A stretch of DNA of 64,000 nucleotides from DASRAJ01 sp035638255 (GCA_035638255.1 DASRAJ010000098.1:62001-126000); one strand, 5' to 3'; shown: positions 9,236 to 17,500, counted from the stretch's first letter. Translations and numbers: made by a program. Notes: generated from the sequence alone by a model not told the origin.

Positions 9236-9381
9236 CCACTGTTGGTCACGCTCCAGAGATGTTTGCTGCCGTTGATCTTTGCGATGCCTAAAGCTGAGAC
9301 AGACCAACAAGTGAAGTCAGGCTGCCCTCGCTTTAATTGTTGGTCTGGTCCACGCACAAGCCACGCAAAGACCAACAATGG
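9236..9381. repeat. Nested inverted-repeat element (GTTGGTC/GACCAAC family)
   Basis: Three concentric arm pairs are visible. Outer: CCACTGTTGGTC at 9236-9247 against GACCAACAATGG at 9370-9381 (11 of 12 pairs). Middle: GTTGATCTTTGCG at 9271-9283 against CGCAAAGACCAAC at 9364-9376 (12 of 13, overlapping the outer arm). Inner: AGACCAACAA at 9301-9310 against TTGTTGGTCT at 9337-9346 (perfect 10 bp). It fills the gap between the convergent lipoprotein gene and obg. It could be a small non-autonomous repeat or a bidirectional terminator. No transposase adjoins it. Confidence 0.65.
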
Positions 9382-9402
9382 CTCTAGCCACCAAGCACCA
9401 CT

Positions 9403-10395
9403 TCAGCCATTCAGCATCTTCCAAATCTCATCCTTCAGCTTCTGAATATTTTTTCCCGTCGCCGCAGAAATAAAAATGCGCGGGACCTTCTTCGGCAATT
9501 CCTTCTTCAACAGTTTTTCAAGCTCATCATCAATCAAATCACTCTTGGTAATCGCCAGCAATCGCGGCTTGTGAAGCAACTCCGGATTGTATTCCTCCAA
9601 TTCATGAATCAGGATTTCGTATTCCTTTTTGATGTCGCTGCTATCAGCGGGAATCATGACCAGCAACATAGAATTGCGCTCGATATGGCGAAGAAAGCGA
9701 TGACCAAGTCCTTTGCCAAGATGTGCTCCTTCGATAATGCCCGGCAAGTCCGCCATCACAAATGAGCGGTGATCACGATAGGAAACAATTCCGAGATTGG
9801 GAACAAGTGTAGTGAATGCATATGAAGCAATCTCCGGCTTCGCTGCACTCATCACCGATAGTAATGTTGATTTTCCTGCATTCGGAAAACCGACCAGTCC
9901 CACGTCGGCAAGTAATTTCAGCTCAAGAATTTTCCAGCCTTCTTCACCGTGCTCGCCATCCTGCGAATGCATGGGTGCCTGGTTTGTCGGCGTCGCAAAA
10001 TTTGAGTTTCCCAGCCCGCCTCTTCCGCCTTTGCAGAGAATTACTTCTTGCCCGTCTTCTGATATTTCAAACAATGTTTCATCACGCTCTGCATCTTTTG
10101 CAACGGTACCGAGCGGCACTTCGAGAATAATATCTTCTCCATAGGCACCCGAAGAATTGCCTGCGCTCCCATTCCCTCCGTTTTTTCCATGAATGTGCTT
10201 GCGGTATTTAAGATGAAGGAGCGTCCAGAGTTGCTTGTTGCCCCGAAGAATCACGTGTCCGCCTCTTCCTCCATCACCACCATCGGGCCCGCCAAACGCT
10301 GTGTGTTTATCCCTGTGAAAATGCACCACACCTTTGCCACCGTTACCGCTGCGGCAAAAAATTTTTACGTAGTCAACAAAATTGGAACCTTCCAT
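9403..10395 (-). CDS. obgE: Obg/CgtA GTPase
   Basis: 330 aa. The N-terminal Obg fold is unmistakable, with its glycine-rich loops (SGNGGKG, GGPDGGDGGRGG, KGGRGGLGNSNF). It is followed by the G domain: P-loop GFPNAGKS (169-176), G3 DLPG, G4 TKSD and a G5-like SAATG. The protein is an essential large-subunit ribosome assembly GTPase that also responds to guanine nucleotide and ppGpp levels. It lacks the variable C-terminal OCT extension of some species. Encoded downstream of adk and hpt on the same strand, a common Bacteroidota order, with a heptad-repeat spacer in between. Confidence 0.95.
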   Translation of the reverse strand: MEGSNFVDYVKIFCRSGNGGKGVVHFHRDKHTAFGGPDGGDGGRGGHVILRGNKQLWTLLHLKYRKHIHGKNGGNGSAGNSSGAYGEDIILEVPLGTVAKDAERDETLFEISEDGQEVILCKGGRGGLGNSNFATPTNQAPMHSQDGEHGEEGWKILELKLLADVGLVGFPNAGKSTLLSVMSAAKPEIASYAFTTLVPNLGIVSYRDHRSFVMADLPGIIEGAHLGKGLGHRFLRHIERNSMLLVMIPADSSDIKKEYEILIHELEEYNPELLHKPRLLAITKSDLIDDELEKLLKKELPKKVPRIFISAATGKNIQKLKDEIWKMLNG

Positions 10396-10409
10396 AAGAG
10401 TGAAAACAG

Positions 10410-10444
10410 AAGATAGAAATTAGAAGTTAGAGGATAGAAGTTAG
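10410..10444. repeat. Period-7 degenerate tandem repeat (AAGTTAG type)
   Basis: Five consecutive heptads can be read on the + strand: AAGATAG, AAATTAG, AAGTTAG, AGGATAG, AAGTTAG. The TAG end is constant and the first four positions vary. It sits in the short gap between adk and obg, both read from the other strand. Confidence 0.6.
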
Positions 10445-10463
10445 ATGATTCAGTGGTGAGTTC

Positions 10464-11057
10464 TCAATTGTTTGTTGTCAGAAGCTTGCTGACTTCATCG
10501 CTGAGCGATGAAAAAATTTCTTCCACAGAGCCAACACCTTTAAGTGAAACAAGCTTTCCTTGCTTCCGGTAGTATTGTTTGAGCGGTGAAGTTTGTTTAT
10601 TGTACACTTCTATTCTTTTCCTGATCACTGCCTCATCATTGTCATCACTTCGGCCCGAATCTTTTCCACGCAGCAAAATTCTCCTGATCAATTCTTCATC
10701 ATCCACTTCAAGTGCAAGTACTTTCATTACCGGCATTTTTCTGTCTTTCAAAAATTTATCGAGCGCTTCTGCTTGTGCCACGGTACGGGGAAAGCCATCG
10801 AAGATGATACCCTTGTGATCTCCATCCGTATTCTTTTCTACAAAGGAAGCCAGCATTCTAATCGTTACCTCATCAGGCACTAAATGACCTGCATCCAGGT
10901 ATTTTTTTGCTTCAAGTCCAAGTGCTGTTTCATTTTTTATTTCACTGCGAAAAATATCTCCTGTAGAAATGTGTATCAATGAATGCGCATCACTAAGCTT
11001 CAGGGCTTGCGTTCCTTTGCCGCTTCCCGGAGGACCGAAGAGAACTATGTTGAGCAT
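10464..11057 (-). CDS. adk: Adenylate kinase
   Basis: 197 aa, the short form without the zinc-binding LID insertion. The P-loop GPPGSGKGTQ is at residues 8-17; the AMP-binding STGDIFR, the GFPRT motif (FDGFPRTVAQAEAL), and the LID/catalytic Arg segment RRILLRGKDSGRSDD are all present. It converts ATP and AMP to two ADP in the cytoplasm. It lies between hpt and obg on the same strand, separated from each by about 70-110 nt of repeat-bearing spacer. Confidence 0.96.
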   Translation of the reverse strand: MLNIVLFGPPGSGKGTQALKLSDAHSLIHISTGDIFRSEIKNETALGLEAKKYLDAGHLVPDEVTIRMLASFVEKNTDGDHKGIIFDGFPRTVAQAEALDKFLKDRKMPVMKVLALEVDDEELIRRILLRGKDSGRSDDNDEAVIRKRIEVYNKQTSPLKQYYRKQGKLVSLKGVGSVEEIFSSLSDEVSKLLTTNN

Positions 11058-11063
11058 CTGGTA

Positions 11064-11174
11064 AATTGTTGAATGGTTAAATGGCTAAATGGCTTTTTAA
11101 CTCTTTTCATTGCATGTGAAAGTGCGGTTCAACAATTAAACCATGCAACCGTTAAGCAATGCAGCCATTAAACC
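11064..11174. repeat. Period-8 degenerate repeats and inverted repeat between hpt and adk
   Basis: On the minus strand 11126-11174 reads as octads such as TGGTTTAA, TGGCTGCA, TTGCTTAA, CGGTTGCA, TGGTTTAA, TTGTTGAA. The facing segment 11064-11093 has the same flavour on the plus strand (TTGAATGG, TTAAATGG). The perfect 10-bp arms AATTGTTGAA (11064-11073) and TTCAACAATT (11128-11137) could fold into a hairpin in the hpt-adk transcript. The repeat overlaps the last codons of hpt. Confidence 0.5.
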
Positions 11175-11701
11175 TTCACATAAATATCTTTCAGGTTTCT
11201 TCCCAGCCCATCATAATCCAATCCGTAACCGACAAGAAAATCATTCGGCACTTTGAACCCTGTGTAGTCCACTTCAATATCATGCTGCAAAGCATCCGGC
11301 TTAAGTAACAGTACGGCGATGATGACACGCTTGGGTTTTTCTTTCTTAAGCACACGCAACATTTCGTACATGGTTTTACCGGTGTCAATGATATCTTCTA
11401 CAATCACAACGGTTCTTCCGGTCACCGGTTTATCCAATCCGATGCGTGTGATTACCTCCCCGGTAGATTGAGTGCCCTTGTAGGATTCCATCTTCACGAA
11501 AGTGATTTCACATTTGATGCTTACTTCCTTCATCAAATCGGCGGCAAACATGAACGAGCCATTGAGAATACCCAAAAAGAGGGGTTCCTCCTTCTCAAGA
11601 TCATAGTTCAGTTGCATGGCAATCTCCTTGACGCGCTGCTGAATCATTGCATGAGAAATGAAAGGACGAAAATCAAGATCATTGACACGAACTACATCCA
11701 T
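11168..11701 (-). CDS. hpt: Hypoxanthine phosphoribosyltransferase
   Basis: 177 aa from the ATG at 11701. This start is favoured over a frame start at 11722 because a -7 promoter box (11706-11713) lies between the two. The PRPP-binding signature VVIVEDIIDTGKTM, the flexible-loop segment SYKGTQSTGEV and the C-terminal base-recognition region FLVGYGLDYDG are those of HGPRT. The enzyme salvages hypoxanthine and guanine to IMP and GMP. Read in the same direction as adk and obg, so purine salvage, nucleotide balance and ribosome assembly genes are adjacent. Confidence 0.95.
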   Translation of the reverse strand: MDVVRVNDLDFRPFISHAMIQQRVKEIAMQLNYDLEKEEPLFLGILNGSFMFAADLMKEVSIKCEITFVKMESYKGTQSTGEVITRIGLDKPVTGRTVVIVEDIIDTGKTMYEMLRVLKKEKPKRVIIAVLLLKPDALQHDIEVDYTGFKVPNDFLVGYGLDYDGLGRNLKDIYVKV

Positions 11702-11705
11702 GCGG

Positions 11706-11713
11706 CAAAAATA
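11706..11713 (-). promoter_or_regulatory. -7 promoter box of hpt (TATTTTTG), start-proximal
   Basis: On the minus strand TATTTTTG matches TAnnTTTG and ends 4 nt before the ATG at 11701, so the transcript should begin at the start codon. No clear -33 TTG is seen at the usual spacing. Confidence 0.5.
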
Positions 11714-11716
11714 ACG

Positions 11717-11792
11717 ATTCACGATTCAGGTAGCACGAGTTCTCCCGATTAGATCGGGATTCACGATACACGTAATACGATTCACGATACAC
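11717..11792. repeat. Period-7 repeat (ATTCACG/ATACACG) interrupted by a CCCGAT palindrome
   Basis: Heptads ATTCACG, ATTCAGG, TAGCACG run up to 11737. Then comes a palindromic insert (CCCGATTAGATCGGG at 11744-11758), and the heptads resume as ATTCACG, ATACACG, TAATACG, ATTCACG, ATACACA to 11793. The core from CACGAGTTC to GGGATTCACG recurs almost identically at 26160-26190. It lies between the hpt start and the permease gene. Confidence 0.6.
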
Positions 11793-11829
11793 AAAGCGGT
11801 TTGACACAACATTTTCTTATTGGTGGAAA

Positions 11830-13056
11830 TTATTCCTTAACAATCTCAAATTGCGTCTTTGATGCGCGGTAAGAAGGGAACCATGCTGCAATCCATCCAA
11901 TGATCAGCACTGTAAAAAATACGAGGATAAAATCCTGCAGCTTCATTTCAACAGGATAGGCATCAATCACAAATGATCCGCCGCCGATTTTTATCAGTTG
12001 AAATTTTTGCTGAAGAATAATGATGATGACAGCAATGGCGAATCCGGTGAAGCAACCGATGAGGGAAAGCATCATTCCTTCAGAAAGAAAAATTTTCCGA
12101 ATCAGGTTTTCATCGGCTCCCATGGTACGAAGTATGGAAATGTCTTTTTTCTTTTCAATCACAAGCATGGAAAGCGAGCCGATGATGTTGAACGCCGCAA
12201 TGATGAGAATGAGAGTGAGAATGGCGTACACTGCCCACTTCTCCGTTTTCATCACTTTGTACATGGTGACGTTTTGCTGAAGACGATTTCGGACATCAAA
12301 ATTTTTTCCGAATAGCGATTCTATTTTTGACTGAAGGGCTTCAGTATTGGCATCAGGCTTCACAGCAATTTCCAAAGAAGAAACTTCATGAGCGTAACCG
12401 GTGAGTTGCTGTGCAAATTCCATCGGAACCAAAATATATTTGCTATCAAATTCGGCCTGAATCGCAAAACTTCCTGAGGGCTTAATGACATTTCGGTTGA
12501 ATGCATCTTCAGGATTGTTCTCAATCGATTTTCCTTTTTTGGGAATGTATACGGTGATATAACCAAAGGGATCCTCATAGTTTACACCAAGTGATTGCTC
12601 GATGCCTGCCCCGATTACAGCGTATGGCTGGTCATCCTTCTTCAACAGAAAATCTCCGTTGTACATGGAGGAGTCAATGCCTGTGACGTCTCCGTAATTT
12701 GCTTCCACGCCTTTTATTGTTGCGATGTACTGCTTGTCGGCATACGTGAGCAAAGCATTTTCTTCAATCACTTTTGAAACAGCACGCACACCTTCTATCG
12801 AAGTAAGCTTAGCGAGTGAAGAAGAATCTGGAATGAATGACTTGCCGACTTTCGCAGTGATCGTGAAATCGGGATTGAAAGTATTGTAGAGTGAAATCAC
12901 AAGTCCTTCGAAGCCGTTGAACACTGAGAGGACGAGAATCAATCCCAGAGACCCTACCACCATCCCCAATACAGAAACCCAACTGATGATGTTGATTGCG
13001 TTGGAAGATTTTTTGGAAACGAAATATCGCTTCGCAAATGTGAGCGGCAAATTCAC
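11830..13056 (-). CDS. ABC transporter permease, LolC/LolE (FtsX) type
   Basis: 408 aa, GTG start at 13056. One N-terminal membrane helix (around residues 23-45, VSVLGMVVGSLGLILVLSVF) is followed by a large extracytoplasmic domain and then three C-terminal helices of an FtsX domain (AVYAILTLILIIAAFNIIGSLSML, then LIGCFTGFAIAVIIII and FILVFFTVLIIGWIAAWF). The motif EKKKDISILRTMGA is the LolC/E coupling region. The family extracts lipoproteins from the inner membrane with LolD; no lolD is present here. Encoded 54 nt downstream of rbfA, an order often seen in Bacteroidota. Confidence 0.88.
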   Translation of the reverse strand: MNLPLTFAKRYFVSKKSSNAINIISWVSVLGMVVGSLGLILVLSVFNGFEGLVISLYNTFNPDFTITAKVGKSFIPDSSSLAKLTSIEGVRAVSKVIEENALLTYADKQYIATIKGVEANYGDVTGIDSSMYNGDFLLKKDDQPYAVIGAGIEQSLGVNYEDPFGYITVYIPKKGKSIENNPEDAFNRNVIKPSGSFAIQAEFDSKYILVPMEFAQQLTGYAHEVSSLEIAVKPDANTEALQSKIESLFGKNFDVRNRLQQNVTMYKVMKTEKWAVYAILTLILIIAAFNIIGSLSMLVIEKKKDISILRTMGADENLIRKIFLSEGMMLSLIGCFTGFAIAVIIIILQQKFQLIKIGGGSFVIDAYPVEMKLQDFILVFFTVLIIGWIAAWFPSYRASKTQFEIVKE

Positions 13057-13110
13057 CGGTTGAATTTTTCGATTTTAGATTTTGGCCTTGTCCTGCGTCG
13101 GGATTGATGA

Positions 13111-13461
13111 TCAATCCTTTTTGATTTGTTTAAAGATTTCCTCAAGCCGAAATACATTGTCGAGCGTATCATCCAGATAAAAATGCAATTCCGGAATGCG
13201 GCGCACCTGGTTTCTTATTTTATTTCCAAGCTGACGGCGAAGCTCGGGCGCATGCTCCTTTAATTCTTCCAAAAATACCTGCGGCTCCTTGATTTGAAAC
13301 AAACTCAAATACACTTTAGCAATTGAAAGATCGGGAGATACTTCCACGGCTGAAATCGTCACCATCCCCCCTTTCACCATTGATAAATTTTCTTTCTGGA
13401 AAATTTCACTCAGCGTCTGTTGAATCACACTGGCAATTTTCTTTTGCTTCACCTTTTCCAT
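13111..13461 (-). CDS. rbfA: Ribosome-binding factor A
   Basis: 116 aa, the usual length. The KH-like fold shows the conserved KxASxIQQTLSEIF start, VSPDLSIAKVYLSLF in the middle, and the end segment VRRIPELHFYLDDTLD. It binds the 30S subunit during 16S rRNA 5'-end maturation and cold adaptation. The downstream permease gene on the same strand is likely co-transcribed. Confidence 0.93.
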   Translation of the reverse strand: MEKVKQKKIASVIQQTLSEIFQKENLSMVKGGMVTISAVEVSPDLSIAKVYLSLFQIKEPQVFLEELKEHAPELRRQLGNKIRNQVRRIPELHFYLDDTLDNVFRLEEIFKQIKKD

Positions 13462-13801
13462 ACATCATAAATTTTTTGTCAGGATGAAAACGAACGAAAG
13501 TAGAACTTCGTTCTGCAACGCGTGAAATAAAATTTCTTTTGCGGCGTCTGAAAGAAAAGCTCTCTAAGGGTCATTCAGAGTACCGGCTATTTTGCAAATG
13601 GAAAAAATAGAAATGACGTTACACCAGCGAGGCTGAAGTGTATGAACGTCATTATAAGGAATCTTCTTTATGCTTAGTTGCGATCTGAATTGTAAGAAGT
13701 TTCGTGCTGAATGACGGCATTGTATGTTTGGGGTATTTTATTGGAGATATTTGTCCGATCCGCAGGATTCCTTTGGAAAGGACTTCTTTGAAGATCGCTG
13801 A
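13462..13801. other. Divergent intergenic region between rbfA and the ABC exporter
   Basis: 340 bp without a supported gene. It contains a 7-bp stem hairpin GAACGAA/TTCGTTC at 13492-13513, close to the rbfA start, and a candidate -7 box for the ABC exporter at 13723-13730. Nothing else recognisable. Confidence 0.6.
13723..13730 (+). promoter_or_regulatory. Candidate -7 promoter box (TATGTTTG) of the ABC exporter
   Basis: TATGTTTG fits TAnnTTTG and lies about 70 nt before the ATG at 13802. A TTTCG near 13700-13704 could serve as a weak -33 element at 18-nt spacing. Confidence 0.3.
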
Positions 13802-15628
13802 ATGAAAACCTACTTCCGGTTACTTTCTTTCTCTAAGCCGTATTCGAGTTACCTTCCTGAATACATCATCATTGCATTTCTAAGTGTGATTTTCGGCTCC
13901 GTGAATTTTTTATCGCTGATTCCACTGCTCAATGTGTTGTTCGGAACTATTCCCGCGCCGACAATTTCACACAGACCTGAGCTTCAATTTTCAGTCGGAT
14001 ACTTTATTGATCTCTTCAACTACCTGTTCAACTCCATTTTAGATTCGAAAGGGAAGCCGGGTGCTCTTGTTTTTGTGGTAAGTATCACCATGGCTTTTGT
14101 TTTTCTGGCGAACGCATTTCGCTATTGGTCGCAGCGAATTTTAGCACGCATGCGTTCGCGGCTGATCAGGAACATTCGTAAAGAGGTGTATGAAAAATTT
14201 TTGGTGCTGCAGCCCGGTTTTTTTCAGCAGCAGAAAAAAGGCGATCTGCTCAGCGTGATTTCGAATGATGTTCAGGAAGTAGAGAATTCTGTGGTGGTAA
14301 CAGTGCAGGTTGTATTCAGAGATCCTGTTACCATTATTGTGTACTTCATTCTGCTTTTTGTTCTCTCAGCCAAACTCACGCTTTTCACTTTGATTTTGAT
14401 TCCCGTGGGCGGATTCATCATTGCAAGCATATCGAGGTTGTTGAGAAAACCCGCCGCTGCCAGCCAATCGTTACTTGGACGATTGCTTGCAATTGCCGAG
14501 GAAACGATCAGCGGTGCAAAAATTATTCGCGGCTTCAACGCAGAATCACAACTGCGAAAAAGATTTGATGAAGAGAATGAACATTCCCGAAAACTTTCAA
14601 AGTACATTCAAAATCTGCGTGAGCTTGCTTCTCCGCTCTCTGAAACTATTGCAGTGGCTGTAGTGGCTGCAGTAATGATCTATGGCGGAACACTGGTGTT
14701 GCAGGGAAATTCAGGACTCACGGCGAGTGAATTCATTGCATACATCGCCTTGTATTCACAGATTCTTCCGCCGGCAAAAAATATTGCGTCGGCTGTGGCA
14801 AATGTGCAGCGAGGGCTTGCATCCGGTGAGCGCATCCTGCGCATTGTTGATACACCGGTTGAAATTGTAGATGAATCAAACGCGCAATCAATTTCTGTCT
14901 TTAACAGTAACCTCGAATACAAAAACGTTTCTTTCGGTTATGAAGAAAAACGATTTGCCCTCAATCACATCAGCCAAATCATCCCAAAAGGAAAAGTGAT
15001 CGCTCTCGTAGGCCCTTCCGGCTCGGGCAAGACGACGTTTGCAGATTTGCTCCCGCGATTTTATGATCCTACTGAAGGAGAGATTCTTATTGATGGGATC
15101 AACATCAGAAACTACAGGCTGAAAGATTTGCGCAATCTCATGGGCATTGTGACGCAGGAGCCAATTCTTTTTCACGATTCAGTTTACAACAACATTGCAC
15201 TGGGAATGCCGGATGCAAAAGAAGAGGATGTAATTCATGCTGCGAAAGTGGCCAACGCTCATGATTTCATTTTGCGAACGGAACATGGATATCAAACCAT
15301 GATCGGTGATCGCGGCAGCAAACTCAGTGGCGGCGAGAAACAGCGGCTCACCATTGCAAGAGCAGTTCTTAAAAATCCTCCGATACTCATTCTGGATGAA
15401 GCAACTTCATCACTCGACACTGAATCAGAGCGGTTGGTGCAGGAAGCGCTGTACAATTTGATGAAGAACAGAACGAGCATTGTGATTGCGCATCGCCTCT
15501 CCACCATTCAAAATGCCGACGAAATCCTGGTGATGCAGAAGGGACAAATTGCGGAGCGGGGAACACATGACGAGTTGATTAAGAAGGAAGGATTGTACAG
15601 GCACCTTGTGGATTTGCAGATGCTGTGA
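13802..15628 (+). CDS. MsbA-like ABC exporter (fused membrane and ATPase domains)
   Basis: 608 aa half-transporter. The N-terminal ~330 residues hold six predicted membrane helices of the type I exporter fold. The ATPase domain has Walker A GPSGSGKTT (near residue 403), Q-loop TQEPILFHDS, signature LSGGEKQR and Walker B ILILDEATSSLD followed by the H-loop IAHRLST. Homodimers of this kind flip lipid A or other lipids, or export drugs. MsbA-type function is the usual assignment in Bacteroidota but is inferred. Single gene with its own upstream region, followed by a toxin-antitoxin remnant. Confidence 0.9.
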   Translation: MKTYFRLLSFSKPYSSYLPEYIIIAFLSVIFGSVNFLSLIPLLNVLFGTIPAPTISHRPELQFSVGYFIDLFNYLFNSILDSKGKPGALVFVVSITMAFVFLANAFRYWSQRILARMRSRLIRNIRKEVYEKFLVLQPGFFQQQKKGDLLSVISNDVQEVENSVVVTVQVVFRDPVTIIVYFILLFVLSAKLTLFTLILIPVGGFIIASISRLLRKPAAASQSLLGRLLAIAEETISGAKIIRGFNAESQLRKRFDEENEHSRKLSKYIQNLRELASPLSETIAVAVVAAVMIYGGTLVLQGNSGLTASEFIAYIALYSQILPPAKNIASAVANVQRGLASGERILRIVDTPVEIVDESNAQSISVFNSNLEYKNVSFGYEEKRFALNHISQIIPKGKVIALVGPSGSGKTTFADLLPRFYDPTEGEILIDGINIRNYRLKDLRNLMGIVTQEPILFHDSVYNNIALGMPDAKEEDVIHAAKVANAHDFILRTEHGYQTMIGDRGSKLSGGEKQRLTIARAVLKNPPILILDEATSSLDTESERLVQEALYNLMKNRTSIVIAHRLSTIQNADEILVMQKGQIAERGTHDELIKKEGLYRHLVDLQML

Positions 15629-15655
15629 AAGCATGTGGTGCATCAATCTTATTTT

Positions 15656-15663
15656 TAATTTTG
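15656..15663 (+). promoter_or_regulatory. -7 promoter box of the antitoxin gene (TAATTTTG)
   Basis: TAATTTTG matches TAnnTTTG and would start transcription about 12 nt before the ATG at 15682, just ahead of an AGGA purine stretch next to the start. Confidence 0.4.
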
Positions 15664-15681
15664 ATTGAAATTTTTTAGGAA

Positions 15682-15936
15682 ATGACAGGAACAAAAATCA
15701 GAAACCGTCTTCAGCGAAAAATTGATTGCCTCTCAACCGGACAATTGAATGAAGTGATGGGAATTATTGAAAATTATTTTCAGGAAAGGGAATTAAAATC
15801 TGAATGGGAAAAGTTGCCTTCACCGGTCAAGGATGATATTGACATTGGAATTAAAGAATTAGATGAAGGCAAAGGAATCCCTCACCCCGTTGCCATGAAA
15901 CAAATAAGAGCAAAGTATGCTCGCAAAAAAGTATAA
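15682..15936 (+). CDS. Antitoxin of a type II toxin-antitoxin pair
   Basis: 84 aa. The N-terminal half (MTGTKIRNRLQRKIDCLSTGQLNEVMGIIENYF) resembles the oligomerising part of small antitoxins, and the C-terminal half (DDIDIGIKELDEGKGIPHPVAMKQIRAKY) is the toxin-wrapping tail typically seen with ParE/RelE partners in Bacteroidota. The frame overlaps the start of the toxin pseudogene by 20 nt, a standard antitoxin-toxin arrangement. The antitoxin reads intact although its toxin is broken. Confidence 0.7.
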   Translation: MTGTKIRNRLQRKIDCLSTGQLNEVMGIIENYFQERELKSEWEKLPSPVKDDIDIGIKELDEGKGIPHPVAMKQIRAKYARKKV

Positions 15937-16240
15937 CATCATTTGGTCCCCAAGAGCATTAGAAACATTCGGGAAAAACCTCGAGTATCTTGAGCATGAA
16001 TGGAATGATCAGGTAATAGAAACCTTTTGAGATGCTACAGATCATCTCCTGAATATTATCGCAAGTTCTCCAAAAGGATATCCCATCATTCATAAGAAGA
16101 AAAAGATCAGGAAGTGTAATGTGGTAAAACAATTATCGCTGATCTACAGGATAAAAAATAATAATGTTGAACTGATTTCTTTCTTTAATAATTATCAGGA
16201 CCCAAGCAAGTTGCAAAAAATCATCAGCGAAGCAAAGTAG
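15917..16240 (+). pseudogene. ParE/RelE-family toxin, interrupted by an in-frame TGA
   Basis: From ATG 15917 the frame reads MLAKKYNIIWSPRALETF... for 37 codons, stops at TGA 16028-16030, then continues in the same frame for 69 codons to TAG 16238-16240. The second part carries the ParE/RelE core (ASSPKGYPIIHKKKKIRKC, then VVKQLSLIYRI and ELISFFNNYQDPSKL). Joined, the 107-residue product has the expected toxin length and only the one nonsense codon. The upstream antitoxin overlaps it by 20 nt. A sequencing error at the TGA is the main alternative to true inactivation. Confidence 0.8.
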
Positions 16241-16244
16241 GAAA

Positions 16245-16328
16245 GAACGATTTTACAATGCTCTTGAGGATGTTGAGGACATTGCAGAATATATTTCCAA
16301 GAGATCTGAAAAGTGGGAATCTAAATAG
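16245..16328 (+). pseudogene. Possible N-terminal remnant of a second ParE-like toxin
   Basis: One frame reads ERFYNALEDVEDIAEYISKR and then SEKWESK before a stop. The pattern DVEDIAEYISKRSEKW resembles the first helices of ParE-type toxins (D-L-x-D-I-A-x-Y-I-S). There is no start codon and no continuation. It directly follows the broken toxin, so this may be a toxin-antitoxin graveyard. Confidence 0.35.
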
Positions 16329-16384
16329 GATCAGAAAGCCCTCTTCATTTGCCTGAAGCGGAGAATTTGCAGTGGAAATTTTTT

Positions 16385-16834
16385 TCATCCCTCTGAAATA
16401 TTTTCGTGGAAATAAAAATTGTTTTCGATCAATTTGAATCCCATTTGCTGGTAGAGTTTATTGCCGATAATATTGCTTCGTTCTGTTTCGAGCATCACTC
16501 CGCTTGCCTTTGTTTTTCCTGCCAGCTCAAAACATTTTTCAATCAGCAGCTTTGAAATTCCCTTTCCCCTGAATTCCTCCATCACAAACAGATCATTCAG
16601 CAGCCACAATCTTTTCAAACGGGTGGAGGAAAATAAAGGATACAACTGCGCAAAGCCAACTATCTTTTGATTTTCTTCAGCCACAAAAATCACGGACTCG
16701 TTGCGGGTCATTCTTGCATTCAGAAATTCTATCGCACCGCTTATATCACTTTGCTTGTGATAAAATTGCCGGTAACTATCAAACAACGGTGCAAGACGAT
16801 CGGGATCATCTATGGCAGCTTCACGAATGATCAT
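16385..16834 (-). CDS. GNAT-family N-acetyltransferase
   Basis: 149 aa from the ATG at 16834, which overlaps the stop of the upstream DUF4199 gene as ATGA; this coupling decides the start over a longer frame beginning at 16894. The acetyl-CoA site is VMEEFRGKGISKLLIEKC (the R/Q-x-x-G-x-G/A loop), with preceding strand LWLLNDLFV and a C-terminal NKLYQQMGFKLIE typical of GNAT enzymes. The acceptor substrate is unknown. Confidence 0.85.
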   Translation of the reverse strand: MIIREAAIDDPDRLAPLFDSYRQFYHKQSDISGAIEFLNARMTRNESVIFVAEENQKIVGFAQLYPLFSSTRLKRLWLLNDLFVMEEFRGKGISKLLIEKCFELAGKTKASGVMLETERSNIIGNKLYQQMGFKLIENNFYFHENISEG

Positions 16835-17343
16835 GCAACTTTTGGTTTCTTCATCAGAATCAAAGAGGCGAGGGCAGAAATACCGATTCCCCAAACAGAA
16901 GAAAATACGAAGAGCAGAAGATAAGATAACGGTGTACCGCTTTGCGTCATCTCAAGCTCCTTCATTTTGGCGTCAATGGTTGTTTGCGATGCTTGTCTCT
17001 CCTGCAACTGTTTCATTGTAAAATCTTTGAGCATTGGATAGTATTCGGGATTAAGATATTGGTTGTACAAAATAATCACAATTGTAAAACCTGCACAGTA
17101 AATGAGCGTCATAATCAGTCCGGTGCGAAACCCTTCTGAAAAAGTCAGCGTGTTGCCATTTCCCCTGCGCCTATAGTAAATCGCCACAACAAGCATGATC
17201 CAGAAAAAAATCACGGGGAACAACCGGGTATATTGACCGACGTCGTTGCGTGTGGTGTTGTAACCCATCAAATGTTCGAACAAAATCCAGATAACACTTA
17301 CGGCAAGCGTGCCAAGTGCAAATTTTTTTGCAGGTCGTTTCAT
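16831..17343 (-). CDS. DUF4199 membrane protein
   Basis: 170 aa with four predicted membrane segments (near residues 10-25, 43-58, 75-93 and 140-163). The layout, including the central TFSEGFRTGLIMTLIYCAGFT and a polar helix-rich loop with MKQLQERQ, is that of the DUF4199 family, which is largely confined to Bacteroidota and has no established function. Its stop codon overlaps the acetyltransferase start (ATGA), so the two are translationally coupled. Confidence 0.8.
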   Translation of the reverse strand: MKRPAKKFALGTLAVSVIWILFEHLMGYNTTRNDVGQYTRLFPVIFFWIMLVVAIYYRRRGNGNTLTFSEGFRTGLIMTLIYCAGFTIVIILYNQYLNPEYYPMLKDFTMKQLQERQASQTTIDAKMKELEMTQSGTPLSYLLLFVFSSVWGIGISALASLILMKKPKVA

Positions 17344-17500
17344 GAAGAAAAAAGGTTTTGATTTAGGTGCGAAGAAAGAAAATCAGTTCGAACTGATTGC
17401 ACTAAGGTGAAAAATTTTACTGAACCATTCAAGAAGATTCGACAAAAAAAAATTCTTCTGTGAATGAAATTCAGCACATCTCCCTCCGCATCCTCTTCGC

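Noticed and set aside
16028..16030. TGA in the ParE-like toxin as a selenocysteine or reassigned codon
   Set aside because: No SECIS-like hairpin or selenoprotein family match, and TGA is a normal stop for many genes here (for example the ATGA overlaps).
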